Source: Lytechinus pictus (lineage: Eukaryota; Echinodermata; Echinoidea; Temnopleuroida; Toxopneustidae). From it: DNA of 64,000 bases. Positions 32,692 through 44,200 of this stretch are shown piece after piece; the stretch's first letter is position 1, and every line of letters begins with the position of its first letter. The notes below the pieces were generated by a model. That model saw only the letters and a list, made by a program, of their open reading frames with translations, was not told the DNA's origin and did no database searches. The DNA lies in the NCBI RefSeq assembly GCF_037042905.1, contig NC_087252.1:31821994-31885993 (forward strand), read 5' to 3'. Made by a program: the position numbers and the translations under genes.

Positions 32692-34757
32692 CACAACAAA
32701 AAAGTATAAGTCCCCCCTAAATCAAATTGCTGTAACTTTTGAACGGAGTTATTTTGAGATATGATATTTCGTAGGTGGTTTTCTACACCCATTTAGCAAC
32801 TCCTGGAGAAAAATGAGATTGATCGGTTGAGTCATGCATGAGTAATTAAAGATTTAATTAAAAATGACCATTTTTGAAAGTCACAAGAGTCGTTTTTCAG
32901 ATTGTGCAAATACAAAGTTGGGCAAAAGTTGTTTTTAGGTCAATTTTATGGTGTTATGCTGTTTTACTATATCCATCATTTAGCCACTCCACACACAATT
33001 TTGATATCGTATGTTCATGGTTGAGTGAGCACAATATCGCAGGGGCCGCGGAAGCGGGGTGGGGGCCCACTTTTTTTTCCAAAAGCATGTACAAAAATGT
33101 AAAAATGACCATACGATTGTGATTTTTTGCATGGTCAGCGCCCCCCCCCCACTTTTGGCTCAGCCCCTCCCCCACACTTTGAAAACCGTTCCGCGGCCCC
33201 TGTATTGTGACGTATCATCATAGGGGTTTTTGGTAATATCCTCTACAACTTGTTAGGTCATATTAAAATTTGAAAATGTTGGTGGCTCCCCCGATTATAG
33301 GCCCCTCCCCCATGTTTAAATCCTGGATCCACCACTGATTTGTCCATAAATTAAACTGATCATGAGAAATTGTTAGGAAAAGAATACATTTATGCAGTAT
33401 AAAGAGTATTCATTCCTAAGTTTTCGAATGTGCTCGCTCAACCATGGAAATGTTAAAAGTTCGGAAAGTGTGTGGTGATAGAAATGATGGATGATCAAAA
33501 CAACAGCAATTAAAGTCACATTTGAAACCGAATTTGCTCCCAATATTCACCTTGTTACCCTTTAAAATGAGTCTGTGACATTGAAAATACCCATTTTCCC
33601 ACTTTGATGCGTGCTCACTCATCCGTAAATAAACAAATCGATTTCATTTTTGCTCAGAATTCTGCCCATAGGTTGATAAACATTACTGCCAAATGACATT
33701 GCTAAAGATAGCCTTGAAAAAAAGTTCCACTATATTAAATAAGGGGTTACTTATTCTTAAACATATGCACCCATAATGTACACAAGTTTACGAGAAAGGA
33801 AGTCAAAATTTTAACAAATTCATGGACGGTTTTTGTTACTTCTGCCAACAGTTATTTCATGAAACTTCGCACATCGCTTCAGAGTAACACTATCCAAAAG
33901 GCGCGCACACCAAAATAACAATTCGATACGGCACAGAGTGGGGCCAAGGCCTTGAACTTTCTTCTCATTTGCATAATTTTCGAATATTGTGTGCTCACTG
34001 ATGCATTAAACATCAGGATTTTCATAAAAATAAAATCAAATGAACCATACAAGGAGGTTTGTGACAGATATCCATAGTTACAAATTGCATTCTTTCCAAT
34101 AACGTAAAAACGAGCTAATCACATTCCACATGTTCATTCAAGCGTGAATGTTTAATTAAACGCCTTTGAATCATTGAAGCATGTTAATTGGTCATGAACA
34201 TAACGAAAAAGTTGATAAAAGATCAGTTTCAGTTACCAAAATGAAACAATACTTGCCTATGATATTTGAAAATCGTATTTTTTGTTTTCAATAAATCTTC
34301 ATTGAACCGTGAATCGATGAATATTTTTGAAGATACTCTTCCCCAAAATAATTGTCATCATATTCTATCATTTTTATTGATGAAAATGTGTAAAAAATCA
34401 AATTATAGCAAATTTGGACTTGTGTTTATTCAACCGTGAAATTTAGCCAAAAAATTGTATCGTCTTTTAGAAAGTACCTTTTACAAGCCTTCTGACTATA
34501 TTTCAAGATGAGAATGTGGAATCAGTTCCAATAAAATAGAATCAAAGTCATGATTCTTGGCTTGTGACTTTTGAAAAGTGACATTTTTGCCTTCTGACGG
34601 TGCTCACTGAGGCATGACGTAAAATACGTCCATAACATTTACTCAGAGGGTAGCTTATAAAATTACCTACACGCTCATGTAAAAATATATCAAAAACTCG
34701 CATTGGTTCGGAAATTATTTATGTTTGTTCAAGGGGGGACTTACTTTTTTTGTTGTG
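32692..34757. mobile_element. 2.07-kb TA-flanked inverted-repeat element
   Basis: The left end is CACAACAAAAAAGTATAAGT followed by CCCCCCT; the right end is AGGGGGGACTTACTTTTTTT followed by GTTGTG. TA lies directly outside both ends and the insertion sits inside the ATCT microsatellite. Tc1/mariner-type elements target TA. The interior has no transposase but consists of degenerate units of about 125-200 bp, each with a motif like TGCTCACTCAANCNTGAA (near 32828, 33015 inverted, 33428, 33609, 33992, 34132, 34302, 34427 and 34602). Confidence 0.75.
33040..33202. mobile_element. Small hAT-like MITE nested in the TA element
   Basis: CAGGGGCCGCGGAA at the left is exactly inverted at the right (TTCCGCGGCCCCTG). 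It interrupts the periodic spacing of the host element. The 8-bp flanks do not match, so the exact insertion history is unclear. Confidence 0.65.
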
Positions 34758-34782
34758 TATATATATCTATCTATCTATATAG

Positions 34783-35069
34783 AAGGGAAGTTCAATGCTC
34801 TGACGCCGAAAGCAGTGTAAAAATAGCAGAAAAATGATTAAAAAAAAATACTGTTTGAGTTTTAATGAAAATCCAGCAAAAATTGAGAAATAGTATATAG
34901 AACTGAATTATTGTGACAAATATGCAAGCAGCTATAGTGAATGAATACATTGCAATTTTGTATTACTTTTAAAACTTAATTTCATTGGTTTATTTAATTT
35001 CTATATCCATTTTTTTAACATTCAAATCTAAAATACATAAATACAAATCAATCACATTAATCAATAAAT
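34783..35069. other. No gene seen
   Basis: Starts with the second copy of CAATGCTCTGACGCCGAAAG; the rest is AT-rich. Confidence 0.4.
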
Positions 35070-35503
35070 GTCTTCATGAATATTCATTAGGTGGGATGAT
35101 GATGTCACATCCCCACGTTCCTTTTTCTTATGTTATTACATGAAATCACAAATGTTTCATTTTTCATAAATGTGTAAATGATGTGTCTTCATTTTGATGA
35201 AAGAAGTTGCAGCAATAAACTAATGCACCTAATCAGTTGTCAAATTGTTTTAGTTATTGGTAGAAAAGTTATGAATAAACCTAATTTCATATAATAAAAT
35301 AACAAATGGGGATATGACATCATCAGTCCACCTAATGAATATTTATGAAGACATGTTTATAACTGTTTCAGCGGAATAATGCAAATCTTTAAAATTCAAT
35401 AACTTCATTATTATTTTGTTATCCATTTTGATGAAATGCAGCATTTTGCTCAATACTGATGAATTTTACTCTATATTATAAACATCTGCAGCCTGGAGCA
35501 TTA
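35070..35503. mobile_element. Decayed 15900-type MITE
   Basis: Contains CATGAATATTCATTAGGTGG, ACATCCCCACGTTCC, ATGGGGATATGACATCATCA and a right end with CTGCAGCCTGGAGCATTA, in the same order as 15900-16481. Both tips have lost TTAA and the left arm is missing. Confidence 0.6.
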
Positions 35504-37906
35504 GCAAGGAGATTAGGGAGTGTAAGCAGAGATTGGATTTCATGCCATGAATGCAGGATCATGGATGATAAAAATGACACAGATGGGGTGGGGGTGGGGG
35601 GCTCAACGAAGAAAGAGTAAGATACAACAGAATATTAAGACGGGGGGGGGGAGAAAAAATGGTTCGCGATGATTTTTTTTCTTTTTTTTTTTAGGAGTGG
35701 GTGTGAAATGATTAGTCTATTGATGGTACAATAAAACCATTTTCTATTTTCTGAGAAAATTACATTTCATTTATTGTTTTTAACCATATAATAGGCCTAT
35801 GTAGGCTGCTTGCATATGACGTCACAAATAAATAATTAAACTTTTAATAACTTTATTAATACTTTGATCATGATGGATTTTTCTCAAATTTTAGTCCATT
35901 TAAAACAAAAAAATTTTTCTGCTATTTTTTACAATAAAAATTTTGTTAGAGTAAATGTCCCATTTACTTACATGGGCTTAGTATCATCATGGTTTTCCTA
36001 TTAGTGCTAAGGTCATTATAGGCCTAATAATTCAGCTCACGTTTCGCGCTCGAATTACTATAGCCTATTATAAAAATTATGCATGATCTTGTTTATGATT
36101 GCAAAAAGTGTCTCGAGATTTCGTTTCATTTTTATTTTGTCAAAATTTTATTTTGTTTATTTTAATTTCCAATTAACAATTACAATAATATTGTTTGGTT
36201 TGTACATGTGACTTAAAGAACATAATATATAGCAAATATCTATGTTATATAGGAAATATGTACAAACGGGTTGGGAATTGAGGAGGCTGCTGAAAAAGCG
36301 GAGCGAGCGCACCCTCATATAAAAAATATTCTTATGAATAATATAGAAAAAAAAACAAGTGACAACTTGTGCATAAAAAAAAATAAATGTATCAGAAAAA
36401 GATGAAAAAGAAAGAGAAAATGAAAAAGATCGTCTCCAGAATCTTGCCCCAGCACTCACGACAAATCACACAGGACAACAGTTTTCAGGCCTCAGGTCTA
36501 AATATAAAATAATTCGAGGAGAACCACTTGGAATAATATATGACGAAAAAAATCTTTAAAAGCCATGTGCAAACGAAGCGAGCAAATTTTTAGGCTTTTT
36601 ATATTTTTTTTTCTTTCTCCTTATTTCCACCCTTGGTTGCTGAACTTCCTATTTTTTTTTTCTTGGGGGGGGGGGTCGCAGATCCTTCCAAGCCCCTACT
36701 TCGGTGATCTTTCTTATTATTATTTGATTTACAAGTAAATACTTGTAAATCAATAATAATAATAATAAAAAATAGATAAGTGAGAGCGGGGGCTTGTCAG
36801 CCCTAGACTCGGCGGGGCGAGTCCGCCCACCACGTGTTCTTCCCTTTGCTGTGATTGGATATAAGTTTTGTTTCAGACGATGTAATGACAAGTCACCTAG
36901 TAAACGGGTAGCAACATACCTTGGCGATAGGTCATGTGTTCGGATCCCAAAAAATTCCGGCTACTTTTTGATTTCGAGGCCATGAAATTCAAATTATGTG
37001 ACAGATTTTTCCCTTATATTCATTGTTTCCATTCGTTTCATTACGTTGCCTCCTATATATATTTTCTTTTATTTCCCCTTGGGTGTGGAACCATATGCAA
37101 GACCCCCCCCCCTATACGCCAGTGATTAAACGTAAAGCTTAATGTAGGAAGGGTCCATAAACAGGGGGTGGGGTGTTATAGAGCCCTTTGAAGGTTACAG
37201 ATGAACTTGAGAGCCCCTTTTGCATTTCTGGGGCAAAAACCAGGCAAAGCCCCCGATATGTAAGGTTGGAGATTTATCCAAAGTAATGATTGTGACCGTT
37301 ATTGCATAAAATCTAGCAAGCTTATAACACAATTTTTTTATGCCGTCCATCTTGCTTCCCGTTCTTTATTTTCAATCTTCGGCAGCCCGGTCGTGTTATA
37401 AAGTTCTTCTTTCTTTTTTGTTTTGTTTTGCTTGTCCCTTAATTCTTTGTTTTCCAATTTATAGCTTTTGGCTCATTCCATTCTACCTTCATTTCCCGGT
37501 TTTGCCATTTTGTCATCTTTTAATTCATTTCTCTTTCTTAATCAGGCTAATGTATTAGTAGGGCTATTTCGGAATGGTTTGCTCAGTCTTTCTCACATGT
37601 TCTTCTTTCGTTCATTTTCCCGCTTTTCCTTCCCTTTCCATTGTTCATGTTTTCTATGTTTTTTTATTTTTCTTTTCACTTTCCCTTTCCCTTATCCCCC
37701 CATTTCACCCCCCGGTGAAATCCGTCGGGGGGGGGGGGGGGCAGCCTGTGGCCTGCCCCCCGCATATTACGCCACTGGAGCACTGAAGATTATTTAGATT
37801 GACAAGCGATTCAAATTTTTATTAGCGCTCTCAGGAGTCTTCTCTTGTCTGTGTTTTTTAATTTTTATTTGTAATTTTCCAATACCATACCGGTATATCT
37901 GACGAG
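35504..37906. other. No gene seen; a perfect hairpin at 36725-36752; DEDD upstream region
   Basis: Mostly AT-rich with G and C homopolymer runs (35643, 36665, 37726). TGATTTACAAGTA, a 2-base loop and TACTTGTAAATCA form a perfect hairpin flanked by inverted TTATTATT/AATAATAA runs. Pyrimidine-rich DNA lies at 37340-37700. The DEDD promoter should lie near the right end, but no clear core element was recognised. Confidence 0.45.
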
Positions 37907-38273
37907 ATGGCGAAGATTCTGGAGCACTCGGAAAATTTATGTTCATCTTTGAAGAGAAAACGAGGAAAAATGCAACGTCCACTGAGTTCTGCTTCAGAAA
38001 GCAAGGAAACTGAACTCCTTTCTCTTCATGAAATGTTTTGTGTGGTGTCCAGCCAGTTAACAGAAGATGATTTTGAAGTCCTTAAACACTTGTACATCGG
38101 GAGCACGATCAGTGATGATCGCGGAAGGATCAAGACCCCTTCCGATCTGTTCTTCGCTATGGAGAAATCAGGACTGTGCGACTCTTCAAACTTTCAAGAG
38201 ATTTTGAATGTCCTCAGACTGATTACAAGGCATGATTTGATCCCATTCGTGACAAGGAGGAAGAGAAAAAGAG
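37907..38273 (+). CDS. DEDD: DEDD coding exon 1 (death effector domain)
   Basis: Encodes residues 1-122 plus one base. The donor is AAAAGAG|GTGATG, a weak but phase-correct site. Reading through it would give a stop after 13 more codons (ending WDFFAI), possibly a short isoform with the DED only. Confidence 0.88.
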
Positions 38274-41200
38274 GTGATGAAAATGACTACGGGATTTGGG
38301 ATTTTTTTGCCATTTAAAATTTGGGTATTTGGAGTAACGTAACAAAGGGAAACTAAACTAAGACAGACTCACAGAGTTTTTAATTTTTCAGTTTTCAAGT
38401 GATTGACTCACAACACAAGTTAAAGTTGGTTAGGCCTTCACTAAAAAAGTAGAAAAATTAAACTTAAGAAAAATATATTGGTGAAGCTAGGTTTGTATTG
38501 TGGTAAAATTATGGGTAATAAGTATATATCACCTGTGGGGGAAAGAGGGTGGAAAGTGGGGTTAACAGGAGGAAGGTTCACAGATATACTCACCAGTCGG
38601 AAGTTGGTGCAAGGCACGTTGAAATAAATGATAAACCCAAAAGCAGGCCTAAATAATGATGTTGCTGGATGTATATTTGCTGTAGATAGTTGATATTGAT
38701 GTGACGTATTCTTGGTGTAGATGTAGTCGAAACTCGAAACCCGAAGGGCGAACGGGCGAAGCAGAAGGTATAGTAGTGTATAACACAGACGTCCTTGTCC
38801 CGCACCGGTCGACTCTCCAAGTGATGATCAGATCCCTTGGCTGGCCTGACTATGCAGCTATGCTGAGACCTGAGTTGTGCACCCAAGCATGGATGAATGC
38901 ACAGGGCTTGGGGGTTTGGGTCTATTGTTGTGTGCACACAACACAGCCTCTAGCCCATAGTACCTGTGTATTCTATGCTCCAACCAAGGAGGCAGTTGCT
39001 CCAACCCATCCCACAGTACTACATGTATGTAGGGAGCAGTCGCGCGTGCCCCAGACTGTGGTACATTTTTACCACACTCCCCCCGACTTTAGGACATCGT
39101 TACTTCCTCTATTTTTGGACTGTCCGGCCATATGTCATATGTACACATGTGGATCTAAGCAGTCCTCAGTGAAAGGAGGGAACGATAAATGTTAATCCAC
39201 TGCCGCTCTCAGAGGTTTGTAAGAAACTGTCTGGAGTCGCAAGGGTCAGAGGATGAACATGCCATTTAGTCAGTATATTTATATGCCCAAATTTATTTTA
39301 AATAAAAGAACTATCCAACTTCTCAGGTAAAAGGTCAAGGGGAGACTTATCAATGTGACTTTTTAATACAAGTATTTTAATCAAACATACGCTGCCACAT
39401 GATAAGCTTGATGCTAATACCGAGACTACAAGGGAGTTTCTAAAGTTTTGCAAAAATATTAATATCAAAATGGACTGCAAGAAGAGCGAAGGTCAAGCCT
39501 TTCGCCCGCAAGGGATATAAAGAATACATGAAATGCATATTTTCTAAAATGCTTGGGAAGACTTACTTAATGCTTCCACGCAACTGCGTCAAATACAGAT
39601 GTTGCTGCCGAAGTATTGCGACAGGTCAGAAACTGACCAGTTTTAAAAAAACACAATGTAGTACGAGATTTGAAGTCTAGCACAAGTCATAGCTGTGTCT
39701 TGACTCTAGTTCTGTACTAGATTGTCTGCAACCGATTGTACTGCTAGACTTGACTTCCCTGCAAGTTCTAGACCACAAGTTTCTCTGCAAGTTCTAGACC
39801 TGACTTTCCCTGCAAGTTCTAGACCACGAGTTTCTCTGCAGGTTCTAGACTCAACTTTCACTGCAAGTTCTAGCCAAACGACTGGATTTGCTACAACAAT
39901 TGTTGCAAGTCTTAATCCCATCATTATTGGAACTTGACTTCCAAGAGGAAATCCCAGGAATGATATCTCATATTCATAAGATGAAAACGTGGTCAATTGT
40001 AAAGAAGTTGACCAATGTAAATAAGAAATCTAGGGAGAAAGACTTTGTTGGCGTACTATCACCCTACACAAGTCAAGACCTAGAAATCTTTACTCCTGTA
40101 AGGGAAAGACACCCTAACAATTGTTTACAAAAGCCGATGTGTACATTTAATTTTAAACCAGAAAAATAATTCTTGTGAAAAAGTTTAAGCTTTCTGAGCA
40201 GACAGTTAATGGGGTAGCTCATCAATGTGAATTTATGAAAGGATCCTTTGATTGTTAAACACTTCACTTGACAAGCTTAACCTCATCCCAGGAATACTGG
40301 AATGTCTACAATTTGTAATGTACATGTATATGAACGCATGCTTGCAGCAGCCAGCAAAATAGTTGACCCAAAGGTCTGACAAAATTTCTATAAAATTTGT
40401 TTTAGTCTTAATCCCTTCCATAAAGATAAATTCTTAGACATTTAGATTTGGGGCTTGATTAATATTACTGAATAAATACAAATCCCAATTTCTGGGGCTT
40501 GTCCTCGGCCAGGATTGGGTCTGGAGTCCTTCGATGGATCTCCGCCCTCATTGCCAAGAGACGAACAATCAGATTTAGGAGAATCTGTTAATATTTGTCA
40601 TCTATCCAGTAAAAAGAGGACCTCATTGAACTCTATCAATTTGCTTAGTTTCAACGATTCTTATATCTTTCTTGCAGAAATCCATAAGTTAACAGATTCC
40701 CAAGGAGGCTATAACCAGAATAAAGAAAAAGACATTCTGGTCGTGAAGTTTAAAAATGAATAACCCTGCAAAATGATGAAGTCTGAAGTCATAAAATTCA
40801 AGACCTTATACACACTAACCTACATTAAATAATCCCAGGAATATTGCACCCAAATATAGCATAATATTTGTAAATTACTCAAACATTTTGGAAGCAATGG
40901 ACTGGAAACTCATTTGCTCAAGGTATAAGTTCTATTCATTAACTAATTCAATAAAAGACCACAAATAAAAACCCCATCTATCAAAAAGATATATTGACAA
41001 GTGTTTACATTCATGTAACTCTTGTCTCTAATTACAATAATGTTAAGACAGTGTCAGCTTTTCAGGTTATTTAATGATTTATAGCATAATCATTAAAAAT
41101 GTGTCCCATTATGATAAGTGACTTATGTCAATGTTAAAGAAGAATTGTATTCAATGATGTCAATGACATTCTGAGTGATAGTAAAATGTCAGATTTTAGA

Positions 41201-44200
41201 AAATGAATGTCAATTTTGCAGCTACTCTAACAAAGACATTATTAGTTCATCAGCACAAAAAATATTCCGAGGTAACTACATGTATTTTGACCATGGACAA
41301 GCACATGGGAAATAACAAACTACTCTCAAAATAAATATGTACTGAATAAACCAACTCAATTGGAACTCCCTGGTAACACCCCTGATTAACAATTAAGATT
41401 AATTCGGATAGACTTGGCTTCCTATGAACTATTGTATCTACTGTAGCCCCTGGAAGATTCTTAAAGAAAAGAATGCAAATTACATAACTCATTGCCCTGG
41501 AAGAGGAATTGCACCAAAGGTGAGCCATTTACAATGCTTTCACCTTTAGTCTGAAAAGTTGGGGTCACCCTTAAACAATTAGATTGCCCTACCTTTCTAT
41601 ATACAATAGCAATTCCAATCTATTATTTATGTTCTGCAATTAAATGGAAGAAATCCCAGGGTTGAAGACAATAAATTTGGATGTTTCTCAAGTCTGCTCT
41701 CAAATATTCAGAGGGTCTGCTTAAGAAACAAAAGAAATACATTTGTATTATTTGATGGAAATTGATCAATAGCTTATTTTGGGAGTTTTCTGCAGATCTT
41801 CCAATTGATTGAAAAACCTGTTGATCAATGGAAATAACTTTCTATAGAAAGCACTGAATGAAATTATCTAAAGCATCTGCTTAATTAAAAGGGGAGTAGT
41901 TTTGTATAAAAAGCTTTGAACACAATAACATGAGGAATCTGCTTACAAACATTATCAATAGAAATAACTTTGAATCATTTTGAATTCAAAAGCATTTTAC
42001 CCCTTTTGATAAAACCTGAATGGTGTGCTAATGTTATATGCGCATGTTAAGCTTGGATAGAATAAACTTAACTTCAAAAGCATTCCTCAATATAATTATT
42101 TAAACTTTAAAGGGATAAAGTAACAATATTCACAGACACGGTTTACTTTAATGAACTGAATGAACTTACTGAATAATATTTAATGAAATTTTCATTATTC
42201 CCTACCCCCTCCTTTTTATTTTTGAGGATTCAGGGGTAATATTCCCAGAAAAATATGCTGTGATTAATAAAATATCAGAGCAATGGTTTTCACTCACTTG
42301 TTTTAGTGCACCATAAAAAGATTGGTCATTTTAGATGCAAAAGATGAAAATAAAACTCTTCAGGATTTTTTTCTTTTAAAATCTTTTTATGAAGTTAAAA
42401 TCAAGTCATGATTGGGGTTAGAGTCATTGAGCAATAGAAATGCTTTTCTCTGCTTCTCAGCTCTTGATTCCCAATCACAACTGGAAGTCAATCTTCAGGT
42501 TTGGATATTTAGAACACCATGCTTTTAAATTTAAATCAATTTCGGTACAAAATATGAATACCAAGCAATGGTGTAAATTCCTTAGTAAAAAATTATGAAT
42601 ACCAGACAATTTGTCTCTGTTATAAAGTCTGCAAAAGGAATGTTATGAGGATTTCCTCCAGTACTCAAATTCCTAATCAATAATTATCAAATTATAGCAA
42701 CATAAAATGATCAATGCCAAAATACATTTTCTTGAATACTATGCGGGCAAAATAAAGCAATTCCACGGTGGTACCAAGGTGGTACCGTACAACCTAAAAG
42801 GATAGCGACGGTGATCTCGCGCAATGCCAGAATACAGTAGTGGGTCACTCCACCCGTGACTTTGATGCAGCTGAAAAGCTACAGCGCTATCCCAGTACAC
42901 TGCATGCTTATGTGGGTTAGGATTAAATCTTAACAAATTCAACCCAATCTTACACATATTTACATAATACAAATTCGGCTTAGATTGAATGGTAATTTCT
43001 GAACTATCAGAAATGTTAGAATTGACAGTCATTTTATTTACATCAGCTGGCAATTCTGTTTTGGCTGGAGTGGCTTCTCTTTCTACCACTTTAGGACTTA
43101 AAAATAAAGGATCAGAAATAAGATCTTTGCACTGCTCATTTGCAGATTCAGAAATAATAGGTGCATTAACAATTAAGCATGGACCCTCACTAGAAAATGA
43201 GGAAACACCTTCATCTATTTTGTTGCTCAGATCAAGCTTCACCCTTACGGTTGAAGTCAATCCCTGGTCAGGTATGGATTGGGAGCCCTCAGTTTCAAGA
43301 GACGTGGTCAAAGCCACATCTGATTCAACTTTAGGGTCAAAGCCCTTAGTTTCAAGAGATGTGGTCAAAGCCACATCTGATTCGACTTTCGGGTCAAAAC
43401 CCTCCCCACTGGATTGGGAGCCCTCAGTTTCAAGAGCTGTGGTCAAAGCCACATTTATTTCAACTGTTGGGTCAAAGCCCTCCCCATTGCCAGAGATCAG
43501 ACTACCAGATTTGGGTGGATCCAAATTCTTTTTGCTTAATATGGAACCCTGGCCTTCTGTTTTTAAGGTTGAAGGTCGGCCTCTATCTTCAACCCTTCCC
43601 AGTTTGGGTGGTTATTAGATTTGGAAAGTTCAGAAAGCGTACTAATGAGATTGTCTAACTTGTTATTAATAGAGGCCATCTCAGTTTTCCATTGAGACTT
43701 TCCAACTCCATCAGAGTCCCTTGAATAGCTACATGACTTTGGGGTAGAATCCTGCAAAATATTAGGGGTAACCTGAACTGGAGATTGTGTTCTTGGGCTG
43801 GGAAAATAAGTAAACGGGCTTACAACAGAACTATGCCATCTTTGATGGGTTTGAACATTTTGAGGGAATGTATTAGGTGGATCATGTCCAAACCTATTTC
43901 CCAATTCAAAAACTAAATCAAAGAAATCAATTTTGGGGTTGCTTTCAAATATAGCTGCACAAAATTCAGCTGCTTGCCCCTGCAAACACAAATATAAATT
44001 ATTGATTCTCTGCCTGGCGGTCCAACCTGCCTTATCGGCATACCGAGAAAATTGTTGAAGAAAAACTTCCCAACTTCCATTAATGCCATCATAACTTGGT
44101 TTGTCTAAAACAGAAACTTTATCTTTAGTACACCAAGCGGAAGAGGTCTGCCATCGACTTCTATAAAACATGTGGTATCCTCCACAGTTTGATCAAAAGT

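Noticed and set aside
38590-38937. 115-codon open frame repeated at 45987-46334 and in part at 45307-45831
   Set aside because: It is LTR sequence of the antisense retrotransposon, not a host gene.
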